Below are positions 51,464 to 63,500 of a stretch of 64,000 nt of DNA, one piece after another. The notes beneath the pieces are model-generated. The model saw only the letters and a list, made by a program, of their open reading frames with translations, was not told where the DNA came from and ran no database searches. The stretch is from NCBI RefSeq assembly GCF_018224955.1, contig NZ_JAGTUU010000003.1, positions 529,506-593,505 of the forward strand. Direction: 5' to 3'. Numbering within the stretch: position 1 is the first letter of the stretch; each line of letters opens with the position of its first letter. The translations under genes and the position numbers were made by a program. Origin of the DNA: Thetidibacter halocola (GTDB taxonomy: Bacteria > Pseudomonadota > Alphaproteobacteria > Rhodobacterales > Rhodobacteraceae).

Positions 51464-53869
51464 TCAGGACAGGTAGCGCGCGGTCAGCGCGTCCGAGATG
51501 GCGGACAGTTCGCTTCGGATATCGACCAGGCGGGCGGTGGACAGGTCTGCAGGCTCCGCGACGGACAGCGCCGTCCAAAGCGGGAGCACCTGCCGCGCGA
51601 CCGGGCTGGAGCGCGCCGCGCCGCGGTTGCGCGCCAGCTTGTCCTCTTCGTCCTTGACGATGTTGACCTGAAAGAAGACCGAGCGCGGGTTGTCCGCGTC
51701 CAGCGCCAGCAGGTCGATCACCGTGGCCCGGTTGGTCTCGACCGTATAGCGGCGGCGATGGGTCATCACGCTGTCGCCCAGTTCCACCGCCAGGTCGAAG
51801 CCGCCCTCGGGTGCATCGGGATCGGCAAAGGCGGTCAGCAGCGCGGCGGTCTGGTCGGCGCGCTCCAGCGCCCGCCCGATGGTCAGGAACCGCCATCCGT
51901 CAAAGCGGAACATGTTCTCGTGTACCAGGCCGGAGTAACCGGCGATTTTGCGCAGCAGGATCCCCATGACCTGCACCGCGTCGGCGCCGGGCTCGACCGA
52001 TCCGCGCATCCGCCGCGCGGTCGCGGCGAGGTCGGCCAGCGCGTTCCAGCCATCGGTGGAGAACCGGTCGCGCACCTTCGAAGCGCAACCGCGCGACTGT
52101 TCGAGCAACGCCAGCAACCCGGCGGGCAGCGGTTCGTCCACGTCCAGCCCGAAGGTTTCCAGATGCGCGGCGATGCGGTCGGTCAGGGGCAGGGCGTCGG
52201 GGCCATAGGCCTCGAGCCGGCGGTGATAGGCACGCAACAGCCGCACCGCGGTTTCCGAGCGTTCCACGTAGCGGCCCAGCCAGTAGAGGTTGTCGGCCGA
52301 CCGCGCCGGCAGCAGCACCGGGAACTTGCGCGAAAAGGCGGCGTCGCTGGCCGGGTGCAGGGTTTCGGCCTGTACCGGCTCGTCGGACATGACCCAGACA
52401 TCCGCCACCGATCCGCCCGCCTGCATCGCCAGCGCCGTGGGCTCTATCGTGCGGCCGATCCGGGCATAGCCGCCTGGCATGATCGCCCAGCCCTCGGGCG
52501 TGCGCGCGGCGAAGACCCGCAGGACCATCGGGCGCGGTTGCAACTTGCCGTCGATCATGGCGGGGGTGGTGGACAGCGTCACCGCCTCCTGTCCCACAAG
52601 GTTGCGGCCGTCCTGCGCGATCCAGTCGCGCACGGGCTGTTCGCTGTTGCGGCGGAACTGGCCGCCCAGCACCGTCGGGCTTTCGCTGTCGAAGGGCAGG
52701 CCGGTCGAATAGGCCGGACCGATCAGCATCCGGTCGAGATGGTCCAGCACGTAGGCGCGTTCCTTCTGCTGGCCGCACCACCACGTCGCGATGTTGGGCA
52801 AGGCCAGCGGCGCGTCCAGCAGCCGCTCGGCGATGCGCGGCAGGAAGGCCAGGAAGGCGCGCGTTTCCATAACGCCGGACCCCAGCGCGTTGACCATGCA
52901 CAGCCCGCCGGACCGCAGTGCCGAGACCAGGCCCGGCGTGCCGATGGCCGAGGCTTCGTCCAGTTCCAGCGGATCGGCCGAGTTGGAATCGAGCCGGCGC
53001 CACAGGACGTCCAGCGGCACCGCGCCGTTGATCGTGCGCACCGTCAGGCGGCCACGATCCACCGCAAGCTCACCCGCCTCCAGCAGAAGAAAGCCGAGGT
53101 AGCGCGCGATATAGGCATGTTCGTAATAGGTATCGACATGCTGGCCGGGCGTCAGGATGCCGACACGGCCCTCGCCATCGCCGCGCAGCCCGTTCAGAGC
53201 GTCGCGGAACTGGCGAAAGAACCCGGCCAGCCGGTGCACGTTCGACTCGGCGAAGAGTTCAGGAAAGGTGCGGCCCGTGGCGACGCGGTTTTCCAGCGCG
53301 AATCCCGAACCTGAAGGCGCCTGCGCCCGGTCGCCCAGCACCATCCAGCTGCCATCGGGCGAGCGGCCCACCTCGAAGGCGAGGAAATGCAGGTGATGGC
53401 CCGAGCGTGGCTTGACCCCGACCATCGGGCGCAGCCATTCCGGATTGCGCGCCACCAGTTCGGCAGGCAGCAGCCCGTCGCGCACCAGTCTCCCCTCACC
53501 GTAAAGATCGGCCATGACCTGTTCCAACAGGTCGGCGCGCTGGCGCAGCCCATCGGCCAGGCCCTGCCATTCAGTGTCGTGGATCAGGACCGGCACATGC
53601 GACAGCGGCCAGTCGCGCTCGGTCGAGCCGTCCTTTGTATACTGGCGGAAATAGACCCCGGTGTCGTGCAGGTATTGCTCGCCCCGGGCAAAGCGCTGCG
53701 CCAGAACCTCGGGCGATTGCTGCGCCAGGTGGCGCAGCATCGATGCCCAGATCGGCCGCAAGGTGCCGTCGTCGCGCAGCATCTCGTCCTCGACGCCGGG
53801 GGGCGGCTGATAGCCGTCCAGCAGGCGCCGGGCCGCGTCGCTGCGCAAGAGGTCTTCGGGTTTGTTCAT
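51464..53869 (-). CDS. Circularly permuted ATP-grasp / alpha-E fusion protein
   Basis: 801 residues. The first part (about 1-480) is the circularly permuted ATP-grasp (DUF404/DUF407) domain: TGVYFRQYTKDGSTERDWPLSHVPVLI, RPMVGVKPRSGHHLHFLAFEVGRSPDGSWMVLGDRAQAPSGSGFALENR, GILTPGQHVDTYYEHAYIARYLG, NALGSGVMETRAFLAFLP. The second (about 490-801) is the alpha-E (DUF403) helical domain: SADNLYWLGRYVERSETAVRLLRAYHRRLEAYG. In many genomes these are two genes; here fused. Predicted to form an amide bond in a small peptide-like product. Confidence 0.92.
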   Translation of the reverse strand: MNKPEDLLRSDAARRLLDGYQPPPGVEDEMLRDDGTLRPIWASMLRHLAQQSPEVLAQRFARGEQYLHDTGVYFRQYTKDGSTERDWPLSHVPVLIHDTEWQGLADGLRQRADLLEQVMADLYGEGRLVRDGLLPAELVARNPEWLRPMVGVKPRSGHHLHFLAFEVGRSPDGSWMVLGDRAQAPSGSGFALENRVATGRTFPELFAESNVHRLAGFFRQFRDALNGLRGDGEGRVGILTPGQHVDTYYEHAYIARYLGFLLLEAGELAVDRGRLTVRTINGAVPLDVLWRRLDSNSADPLELDEASAIGTPGLVSALRSGGLCMVNALGSGVMETRAFLAFLPRIAERLLDAPLALPNIATWWCGQQKERAYVLDHLDRMLIGPAYSTGLPFDSESPTVLGGQFRRNSEQPVRDWIAQDGRNLVGQEAVTLSTTPAMIDGKLQPRPMVLRVFAARTPEGWAIMPGGYARIGRTIEPTALAMQAGGSVADVWVMSDEPVQAETLHPASDAAFSRKFPVLLPARSADNLYWLGRYVERSETAVRLLRAYHRRLEAYGPDALPLTDRIAAHLETFGLDVDEPLPAGLLALLEQSRGCASKVRDRFSTDGWNALADLAATARRMRGSVEPGADAVQVMGILLRKIAGYSGLVHENMFRFDGWRFLTIGRALERADQTAALLTAFADPDAPEGGFDLAVELGDSVMTHRRRYTVETNRATVIDLLALDADNPRSVFFQVNIVKDEEDKLARNRGAARSSPVARQVLPLWTALSVAEPADLSTARLVDIRSELSAISDALTARYLS

Positions 53870-53870
53870 C

Positions 53871-56800
53871 TCAGATCTCGGGGGCCCTCCGCAGGTCCAG
53901 CGTCATCGGGAACTCCGGATGCGGGGTTTCCGGCGCGGGCCAGTAGCTGCCGGGACTGTGCCCCATCTTCTCGAAGCGCGCCAGCCTGCGCGCCTCGGCC
54001 TCGTTCTGGTTGACCGGGAAGGTGTCATAGCTTCGCCCGCCAGGATGGGCGACGTGATAGGTGCAGCCGCCCAGCGCGCGACCCGTCCAGGTGTCGAAGA
54101 TGTCGAAGACGAGCGGCGCGTTGACCGGCAGGACCGGGTGCAGCGCCTCGGCCGGCTGCCATGCCTTGAAACGCACGCCGCCGACGCGCACACCGCTGGA
54201 CTCCGTTGCCGCCAGCGGCACGGCGCGGCGGTTGCAGGTGACGATGTACCGGCTGGGGTCGGTCGCCGTCAGCTGTACCTGCATCCGCTCCACCGAACTG
54301 TCGGTATAGCGCACCGTGCCGCCGATCGCGCCGCGTTCTCCCAGCACGTGCCAGGGCTCCAGCGCCTGGTTCAGTTGCAGGTGGACGCCCTCGTATTCGA
54401 CCTCGCCGCAGAACGGGAAACGGAACTCCTTCTGCGCCTCGTACCACTCGGGGCGGAACTGGAACCCGTGATCGCCGAGGTCGCGCAATACGTCGAGGAA
54501 GTCCTGCCACAGGAAATGCGGCAGCATGAAGCGGTCATGCAGCGTGGTGCCCCAGCGCACCGGCCTGCCTTGCAGCGGCTCGGCCCAGAACCGCGCCAGC
54601 AGCGCGCGGATCAGCACTTGCTGGGCCAGCGACATGCGCGCGTCCGGCGGCATCTCGAAGCCGCGGAACTCGACCAGGCCCAGGCGTCCGGTAGGGCCAT
54701 CGGGCGAGAACAGCTTGTCGATGCAGATCTCGGCGCGGTGGGTGTTGCCGGTCACGTCGATCAGGATGTTGCGCAGCAGCCGGTCAGTGAGCCAGGGCAG
54801 GGGCGCATCGCCCTGTCCCGGGGCCGGGATCTGCGCCAGCGCGATTTCCAGCTCGTACAGCGTGTCATGACGCGCCTCGTCGATCCGGGGCGCCTGGCTA
54901 GTCGGGCCGATGAACATGCCCGAGAACAGGTAGGACAGCGACGGGTGCCGCTGCCAGTGCAGGATCAGCGATTTCAGCAGGTCGGGCCGCCGCAGGAAGG
55001 GCGAGTCATGCGTCGTGGCGCCGCCAACGACCACATGGTTGCCGCCGCCGGTGCCTGTGTGGCGGCCATCGATCATGAATTTGTCGGCGCCCAGCCGCGT
55101 CAGCCGCGCCTCGTCGTAGACGGCGGTGGTGATGTCGACGCAATCCTGCCAGTCATGCGCCGGGTGCACGTTCACCTCGATCACGCCGGGATCGGGCGCG
55201 ACCCGGATCACGTTCAAACGCGGATCGGAGGGCGGCGTGTAGCCCTCGATATGGATCGGCAGGCCCAGCTTTTCGGCCGTATCCTCGGCGATGGCGATGA
55301 GTTCAAGGTAGTCCTCCAGCGCCTCGACCGGCGGCATGAAAAGGCACAGCCGGCCATCGCGCGGCTCGATAGCGACGGCGGTGCGCACCGCGCCGCCGCC
55401 TGCGTCGATCGTTTGCTCCATCAGGGTCTGGCGATCACCGGCGTCGCGCGCCTCGGATACCGGTTGTTCGTGGCCGGGCGTGGGTGCGGCCACGCCCGAA
55501 GCCTCGCGGTCGGTCATCGTGTCGCCGCGTCGCGCGCGTTCCTCGGCGGCGATGCGGGTGATTTCCTCGATCAGTCGGCCGCGGTCGGCCTGGTAGTCGG
55601 GCAGGGGTTCGCGGGGGAAAGATGGGTCGGTCGGGTAGACGTAAGGATAGGCCGAGGGCGCCACGAAAGGCAGCGAGCCCAGCGGCAGGCGAAAGCCCAC
55701 CGGGCTGTCGCCGGGCACCAGGAACAGGTGGCCGCGCCGCGTCCGCCAGCGTTCCGAGCGCCAGCGGTGCCCCGTGGCCTTGGCCTGCCAGCGCTGGACG
55801 GGCAGGACGTAACCCGCCGGGTTCTGCAAGCCGCGTTCGAACACACGGGCGATGCGGGCGCGGGTTTCCGGATCCTTCAGCTTGGAGTCCTCGGGCGTCA
55901 CGTTCCACGGCAGGTCGGCTTCCTTCAGAATCCACTCCGCCGGATCCTCGTAGGTCGGATGGACATAATCCTGGCCCACACCCAGCGCCTCGGCAAACCC
56001 CGCCATGAATTGTTCGGCCTGCTTGGCCGTGGCGCCGGTCTGGGTCTCGGGCGCGACCAGTTTCGCGTCCTTCCAGATCGGCTTGCCGTCGCGTCGCCAA
56101 TACAGCGAGAAGGTCCAGCGCGGCAGCGTCTCGCCCGGATACCACTTGCCCTGGCCGTAATGCAGGAATCCGCCCGGCGCGAACCGGTCGCGCAAGCGGC
56201 GGATCAGCATGTCGGCGCGGTCGCGTTTCGTGGGGCCCACGGCGGCAGTGTTCCACTCGTCGCTTTCGAAATCGTCGATCGAGACAAAAGTGGGCTCTCC
56301 GCCCATCGTCAGGCGGATGTCCTGCGCCTTGATCGCGTCATCGACCTTCTGCCCCAGCGCGTCCAGCGCCTCCCAGGCTTCGTCCGAGAAGGGCTTGGTG
56401 ATGCGGGGATGCTCGGCGGTGCGCATCACCTCCATCTTGAAGTCGAAGGTGGTCTCGGTTCCCGGCGGCGCGGCAAATCCGCCGACGATGGGGGCTGCGT
56501 TGCGGTAATGCGGCGTCGCGGCCAGCGGGATATGGCTTTCGCCGGTCAGCAGGCCGCTGGTCGGGTCCAGCCCGATCCAGCCCGCGCCGGGCAGGAAGAC
56601 CTCGCACCAGGCGTGCAGGTCGGTGAAGTCGTGATCGGTGCCCGCCGGCCCGTCCAGCGCCACCAGGTCCGGTTTCAGCTGGATCAGGTAACCCGAGCAG
56701 AACCGCGCGGCAAAGCCGAGGTGTCGCAGGATCTGCACCAGCAGCCAGGACGTGTCGCGGCACGATCCGCGCTGGTGCTGCAAGGTCTCCTCGGGCGTCT

Positions 56801-57299
56801 GCACCCCAGGCTCCAGCCGCACGATATACTCGATGTGCTGTTGCAGCTTCATGTTGATGTCGACGAGGAAGTCGACGGTGTTCATCCGGTCGCGCGGGAT
56901 CGTCGCCATGTAGTCGGTCAGGTGCGGCCCCGCCGGCTCGGGCTTGCGGTAGATCTCAAGATCGCTGCGGAATTCCTCTGGATACTCGAACGGCCAGGTA
57001 TTGGCCTCTTCGTCCACGAAGAAGTCGAACGGGTTGTAGACCGTCATGTCGGCCACAAGGTCGACCTCGATGCGGAATTCCGTCACCGGTTCCGGAAAGA
57101 CGAAGCGCGCCAGCCAGTTGCCGTAGGGATCCTGCTGGTGGTTCACGAAGTGCCCGCCGGGGCTGACCTTGAGCGAATGCGAGATCACCCGCGTACGCGA
57201 ATGCGGCGCCGGGCGCAGCCGGATGATCTGCGGCCCCAGCGTGACTGGCCGGTCGTACTTGTAATGCGTGAGATGGTGGATGCTTGCCGTGATCGCCAT
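53871..57299 (-). CDS. Transglutaminase / DUF2126 (putative amidoligase) protein
   Basis: 1142 residues. The N-terminal third is a transglutaminase-like domain ([36 protein letters not shown]; Cys in [17 protein letters not shown]; His in [14 protein letters not shown]; Asp in WIGLDPTSG). The rest is DUF2126 ([70 protein letters not shown]), a putative amidoligase. First gene of the operon; stop is 1 bp before the next start. Start at 57299 gives the conserved N terminus. Confidence 0.92.
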   Translation of the reverse strand: MAITASIHHLTHYKYDRPVTLGPQIIRLRPAPHSRTRVISHSLKVSPGGHFVNHQQDPYGNWLARFVFPEPVTEFRIEVDLVADMTVYNPFDFFVDEEANTWPFEYPEEFRSDLEIYRKPEPAGPHLTDYMATIPRDRMNTVDFLVDINMKLQQHIEYIVRLEPGVQTPEETLQHQRGSCRDTSWLLVQILRHLGFAARFCSGYLIQLKPDLVALDGPAGTDHDFTDLHAWCEVFLPGAGWIGLDPTSGLLTGESHIPLAATPHYRNAAPIVGGFAAPPGTETTFDFKMEVMRTAEHPRITKPFSDEAWEALDALGQKVDDAIKAQDIRLTMGGEPTFVSIDDFESDEWNTAAVGPTKRDRADMLIRRLRDRFAPGGFLHYGQGKWYPGETLPRWTFSLYWRRDGKPIWKDAKLVAPETQTGATAKQAEQFMAGFAEALGVGQDYVHPTYEDPAEWILKEADLPWNVTPEDSKLKDPETRARIARVFERGLQNPAGYVLPVQRWQAKATGHRWRSERWRTRRGHLFLVPGDSPVGFRLPLGSLPFVAPSAYPYVYPTDPSFPREPLPDYQADRGRLIEEITRIAAEERARRGDTMTDREASGVAAPTPGHEQPVSEARDAGDRQTLMEQTIDAGGGAVRTAVAIEPRDGRLCLFMPPVEALEDYLELIAIAEDTAEKLGLPIHIEGYTPPSDPRLNVIRVAPDPGVIEVNVHPAHDWQDCVDITTAVYDEARLTRLGADKFMIDGRHTGTGGGNHVVVGGATTHDSPFLRRPDLLKSLILHWQRHPSLSYLFSGMFIGPTSQAPRIDEARHDTLYELEIALAQIPAPGQGDAPLPWLTDRLLRNILIDVTGNTHRAEICIDKLFSPDGPTGRLGLVEFRGFEMPPDARMSLAQQVLIRALLARFWAEPLQGRPVRWGTTLHDRFMLPHFLWQDFLDVLRDLGDHGFQFRPEWYEAQKEFRFPFCGEVEYEGVHLQLNQALEPWHVLGERGAIGGTVRYTDSSVERMQVQLTATDPSRYIVTCNRRAVPLAATESSGVRVGGVRFKAWQPAEALHPVLPVNAPLVFDIFDTWTGRALGGCTYHVAHPGGRSYDTFPVNQNEAEARRLARFEKMGHSPGSYWPAPETPHPEFPMTLDLRRAPEI

Positions 57300-57540
57300 G
57301 CGCGTGCCCGTTTCCCTTGCTTGCCCGAAGCAGATCAATTCGCCCCGGCGGTGTAAAGGCCGTCGCGGCCGCAGGGGGGGCGGGTTGCCCAAATGACACG
57401 TCGCTGCCTGTCCGGAAGGCGGTGCGCTGGTTGCAGGCATGGCATGAAAATGCACTGCGCAGGCTTCTTTTTGTTGATCGAGAGCCCCTCTTGCCGCACT
57501 CTTTTCCGGCAAAATTAGTTTTTTCTAAGGACGTTGTACG
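57300..57540. other. Divergent promoter region of amidoligase operon and RTX gene
   Basis: 241 bp without a gene. Towards the RTX gene it is AT-richer and holds TTGCCG-N10-CGGCAA (57491-57512) and AAGGA about 10 bases before the ATG at 57541. No repeat or clear -35/-10 pair could be fixed. Confidence 0.4.
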
Positions 57541-60500
57541 ATGCTGGATTTCAAGGTTGCTGCGGCTTTGCCCGCAGAACGGACCGGTTTTTCCCTTTGG
57601 ATCGAACGGCCGGGCCTGCCCCTGTGGCGCATGGGGTCAGAACGGCGTGACACAACGCTGGCCACGCAGACCAGCACGCTTGCCATGGACTCGGCCCTGC
57701 GCGGCCTCTGGAGCGGGGGGCGCGATGCCGTGCCGCCGGTGGTGGATCGCACCGACGCGGCCCTGCCGAGTATCGTGACCCGGGAACCGCAGCCCGAAGA
57801 GACGAGCGAGGCCGTTCCGCGCTACGCGCTCAGCCACAGCACCGTCGAGGGCGACACGAACTTTCCCACCGAGCTTCACGAACTCGAGCACAACATCGAA
57901 CGCTCGATCACCAATGTCGACGATCTCGGTGACAAGGCCGAGATCGCCGAGGCGCTGATGAAGGTCAGCCGCAAGACGCTGGAACAGGTCGTGCAACTGG
58001 AAAAGCAGGCCGACAGTTTCCTGAGCACGGTCAAGTCCTTCCGCTTCACGCTGAAGGTCACGGAAAAGGTCGGCCCGCTCAAGGTGCCGTCCAAGCTGTT
58101 CGACCGGGTGCTGGAGCGGGTCGAGGAAGTCGCGACGCATGTCACCTTCCGCGCCGGCCAGCTGCGCGAGAAGATCGAGAACGGTCAGTATATCGACAAG
58201 CTCCAGCAGGCAGAGGATTTCCTCGACAACGCCGGCAAGGTGCTGGAGCAGGTCGAAACCGAACTCAAGGAGTATTACGTCACGATCCAACTGGCTCAGT
58301 TGGTCTTTGAAAACGATGGCGGCGCCTTCGACGGGCTCGAGGCCACGTTCGACAGCGCGCTGGCCACGGTCGGGATCAACGACGCGCTGGATGCGGTCAA
58401 CACGCTGTATGAATCGCTGGTTGTCGATTTCAACGGGCTGATCGCCAGTTTCGACGCGCCCAGCCTGCCGGGGGTCAATGTCTTTGACGCCATCGGCGAC
58501 GTCTCGGCGCAGTTTGGCCAGATCAACGGGGCGCTCAGCTTCATCAGCAACCCGCTCAAGGCGGTGCATGCGGCGCTGAAGCCGATCGAATGGGCGCTGG
58601 ACCTGGTGGGGTTCATCTTCGACATCACCGTGGGGCCGGTGATCGACTGGATCCTCGAAACGCTGGGCATCTCCGCCATCATGGACCGGATCGGCGACCG
58701 GATCACCGATTTCCTGCCCGATCTCGGTATCTTCGACGAGGTCACGGGCCGCATCGACGCCGTGCTGGACGAGGTGCAGGCGCTGATCGACGAGTGGAGC
58801 GCGCAGATCGACCAGATCGTGGCCGACCTGCGGACGCAACTGCTGGAACAGTTCGAGGCGGCCTCGGGTTTTGCGCTGCGCTTTGGCACCAACGCCTCCG
58901 AGGCGCTGGACGGGCGCGATGTGCAGGGCGACATCCTGAACGCGCTTGACGGCGACGATACCGTGGACGGCGCACCGGGCGGCACCGCGGGCAATGCTTC
59001 CGACCTGTTCGTGGCCAGCGGTGGCAAGGACGTGCTGTTCGGCGGCGACAGCGGATCGGACTGGCTGCTGCTGCCCGGGCAACTCAGCCGCTTCACCTTC
59101 ATCAAGGTGTCCGAGTCGGCACCGCTGGTGATCTACGACAAGGGCGGGAAATACGGGTTCGAGATCGTCTACGGGATCGAGAACTTCGCCTTTCTCGACG
59201 GGTTCTACGACCTCGACGGCCTGATCCAGGCGGGCGTGGTGCAGACCGGCGGCACGCCGGGCAACGATGTGCTGATCGGCTCGGCCGAGAACGAGCTGTT
59301 CGTCCACACCGCCGGGCAGGACAGCATCGACGGCTCGGGCGAGGTCTATACCGGCGTCGTGCCCGACCCGGCGGATGGCGGCACCGACACGTGGCTGCTG
59401 GAGGATGACCCGTCGAGCAGCTCCACGACGTCGATCTTCCTCTACAGCGAAAGCGGCTACAACGATGGCGCGGCCAGTCCCAAGATCTGGGAGGGGCGCG
59501 CGCTGGTCGGCGGGTCGGCCAACAGCGATTACCTGAACTCGATCGAGGACGTGGTGATCCAGGACAACCGCAATGTCAGCGTCTTCGGGTCCGAGCGCGC
59601 GAATTTCATCCAGGCCAACGATTCCGACGACTACCTGACCGGCGAGGGCGGCGACGACCTGATCCTTGGCGGCGGCGGGCGCGACCTGATCATCGGCGGG
59701 CCGGGCGCCGACCGCATCTTTGGCGAGGCGGGCAACGACACGTTGATCGGCGGGCCCAGCACGGGCGAGGCCGACCATTACGACGGCGGCGCCGGGCTCG
59801 ACAGCCTGATCTATTCCAACAACACGGTGCAATACGACATCGTCCCGCCGACAGGCTTCACCATCGTCAACGGCTCGCTGCCCGCCACGGGCCGGCTGCG
59901 GATCGATGCCGAGGCGCGCACCGTCCAGCACATGACCGCCGACCTGAGCGCGGTGATCGCCACCGACACGTTCGTGGATATCGAGACCATCGTGGGATCG
60001 GACCGGGACGACACGATCCGCGGCGCGGATTCGGGCGACGACAGCCTGACCATCGACGGTGGCGGTGGCGACGACATCCTTTACAGCGATGGCGCGACGC
60101 GGATCGCGGGCGGGTTCGGCGATGACACGCTTTATTCCACGGCGGATCGCGGCGATTTCGACGGCGGCACAGGCATCGACACGCTGGATCTGCGCGGCTA
60201 CACGGACGTGCGCTGGTCGCTGGAAAACCTCTTTGGCGCGGGCATGGACCTGCGCGCGGTCGAGAGCCAGGACACCGAGGCGCTGGTCGACGCCGAAGGC
60301 ATTCCCTCGGCCGTCGCCGTGCCGTCGACGATCTTCAGCGGCGACGCCGACAACATCGAGGTGTTCCTTCTGGGCGACGGCGACGACAACCTGTTCGACA
60401 AGGGCAGGGGCTCGTACACCGTCTACGGCGGTGCGGGCGACGACGTGCTGATCCGGCGGCAGGCCAACGACGGCAGCCACACCAACGTGCTGTATGGCGA

Positions 60501-63500
60501 GGACGGCAACGACTATCTCGAACTGATCGAGGAATCCGGCAGCCTCTATGGCGGGGAGGGGGACGACACGCTGCGCGCCGCGATCTCCGGCATGGAGTCG
60601 GATGTCGAGGGCGGCGACGGCGACGACCTGATCTACCTGCAGCGATTCAACAACGGCAATCCGCTGGACCTGCCCATCGTGCGCGGCGGCGCGGGCAATG
60701 ACGTGGTCAGTTTCGACATGCCGATTGTCGGCGACATCACCCGTATCGGGGTCGACCTGGCGCGCTTTGCGATGTATTCGCCCGCGCCCTTCGGATCGAG
60801 CTGGGCGGGCTACATCAACGCGCTGGTGTTCGACGTCGAGGGGCTGATCGCCTCTGACCGCGTGTCGGCGGTGTTCGAGGGCACGGACGGCAACGAGCGT
60901 TTCATCGGCCTGTCGCGCAACGACACGCTGGTCGGGCGCGGCGGCGATGACGTGATCTTCGGGGGCGGCGGGGCCGACCTTATCGAGGGCGGCGACGGCG
61001 ACGACCTGATCCATCCCGGCGCCAGCGGCACAACGGCGGCGACCTCGGACACGGTCGACGGTGGCGACGGGATCGACACGCTGACCTTCGTCAACGCCCG
61101 GCCCGAGACCAAGGACGGGTCCATCATCGCGGGCCTGTTCGGCGGCGTGCGGGTGATGCTGTCGGACGGCATCCGCGTCAGCGTCAACACCCGCGGCCCC
61201 GATGGCGAGGCGCATGGCGCCTTTGGCCGGTCCGAGATCTACGAGATCGAGAACCTCGTCGGCAGCCAGGGCGACGACATCCTGATCGGCAACCGCGGCG
61301 ACAACGCGCTGGCGGGCAATGACGGCGACGACACGCTGCTGGGCCGCGATGGCGACGACGTGCTGGGCGGTGGCGCGGGCCGCAACCTGCTGATCGGAGG
61401 GCCGGGCGACGACACGTTCCTCGTGTCCGAGGGCGATGCTTCGGTCGTCGGCGGGGGCGGGTTCGACAGCCTCAACTTTGCTGGCCGGCCCGGCGCGGTG
61501 AGCGTGAACCTGACGACCGGTTCCTGGGCCGGGACGCTGGATACCAATCTGCCCGTCTGGAACGACACTGGCACCACCGAGGCGCGCCTGTTCAACGGGG
61601 TGTCGATGACGCCGCGCGATGTTCTCGAAACCGATCCGATCTTTGCCAACGATGCGGGCGACCTGACCCGCGTCCTGCCGGATACTGATGACTACGCGGC
61701 CGATCCCGGCCTGCCGCGTTTCGAGATCACCGAGGCACAGGTCGGGCTGGACCTGTCCGGCGAAATCGCGGGCGTCGAGGCGGTGATCGGCACGGGCGGC
61801 GACGACACCCTGACCGGCAGCGCCGGGCACGAGCGTCTGGACGGCGACGCGGGCAACGACACGCTGCGCGGCAACCAGGGCAACGACACGCTGATCGGCG
61901 GCGGTGGGCGCGACGTGATCTTCGGCGATGGCGGTGCGGCGGCCACGGCCCTGCCGGACCTGCTCTTTCTGAACGAGGGCGGCAGCTATGGCCCGGATTA
62001 CCTGAGCGTTTCGGGCTTTGCCGACATGCCCACGACCGCCCTGACGATGGAGGCCCTGGTCAAGCTCGAGGACACCTCGGGCCAGGGGGTCGGCACCAAT
62101 GTCTACACGATCATGTCCTACGCGGTGGGGACGATCTACAACGCGTTCACCGTGATCACCACCGATACGACGGTGGAAAACAGCGAACGCTACCTGCGTA
62201 TCATCATCAACAACCAGGTGGTCAACACGACGGTTCCGGTGGCGGCGTTCTACGATGGCGATGTGCACGGCCTGTCCGTGGAATGGGATGGTCTGGCGGG
62301 ATTTGTCCGCATTTCCCTCGACGGGGTCACCGTCTGGAACGAGGTTGGGATCCCTGCGGCGCAGACCACGCTTGCGGCGGGGGGTACGCTGGTCTTCGGC
62401 CAGGATCAGGACAATCTCGGCGGCGGGTTCAGTTCGCTTCAGGATCTGCAGGGCGGCATCGGCGATATCCGACTTTGGGATGGCACGCGTACGACAGGCG
62501 ACATCGCCGCCGATGCCTTCGGCCCGGTCGGTCCGGCTGATTATGCCGACATGGCCGGATATTGGCAGGTCGACGCGGCGGGTGAGGCGCTGGTCGCGCA
62601 GGTCGGCCCGGCGCTGACCGTCAATGGTGACGTCCGGTTCGAGGATGGTGGCGCTGCCCTCGCCAGTTCGAACGACGTAATCGAAGGTGGGCTTGGCGCT
62701 GACACGATCGAAGGGGGCGACGGCGCCGATACCATCGATGGCGGCGACCAGGACGACGTGATCGACGCGGGCGATGGGCATGACGATGTGACCGGCGGCA
62801 ACGGGCGCGACAGCATCACGCTGGGCAAGGGCCATGACATCTTTCGCGACAATGACCAGGTTCAGTTCGGCGAGGACACGGTGCTTGGCAATGGCGGCAA
62901 GGACACCATCCTGGGCGGCGGCGGCAACGACTCGCTTGATGGTCAATTCGGCGCCGACAGTGTCTCTGGCGGCGATGGCGACGATTATGTCGGAGGCGGC
63001 CAGGGCGACGACACGCTGGAGGGCGGCGTCGGCAACGACACGGTCGAGGGCGGCGACGGGCGCGACGCGGCCTGGTTGGGCGATGGCGACGACCTGTTCA
63101 TCGACAACACCCAAGGCGGCGTCTCGGGCCGGGACACAGTCTATGCCGGGGCAGGCGATGACACGATCGGCGGTGGCGCGGGCGATGACCTGTTCTATGG
63201 CCAGGATGGCAGCGACTCCGTCCTCGGGCGGCTCGGCAATGACACGCTATACGGTGGACAGGGCGATGACACGCTGGTCGGCGGCGGCGGCGACGACGTG
63301 GCGGCGGGCGGCAACGGGCGCGATCGGGGCTTTCTCGGAGATGGCAACGACCTGTGGTTCGACACCGCCCAGACCGGCGAGTTCGGCCGTGACGCGGTGT
63401 TTGGCGGCACCGGGGACGACACGATCAACGCGGGAGGCGGCGACGATACGCTGTATGGCGAGGGTGGCGCCGATACCTTCGTCTTTGCCGCGTCGATCGA

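Noticed and set aside
53862..57356. Open frame of 1164 codons on the plus strand
   Set aside because: Antisense to the DUF2126 gene, which has clear motifs on the minus strand.
57637..63114. Open frame of 1825 codons on the minus strand
   Set aside because: It is antisense to the RTX gene; the periodic GC-rich codons of the repeats keep the reverse frame open. Composition is low in sense and no domain is seen.
62690..63480. CRISPR-like or satellite repeat array
   Set aside because: The periodicity is protein-coding (27-bp nonapeptides in a continuous frame), without constant repeats and unique spacers.
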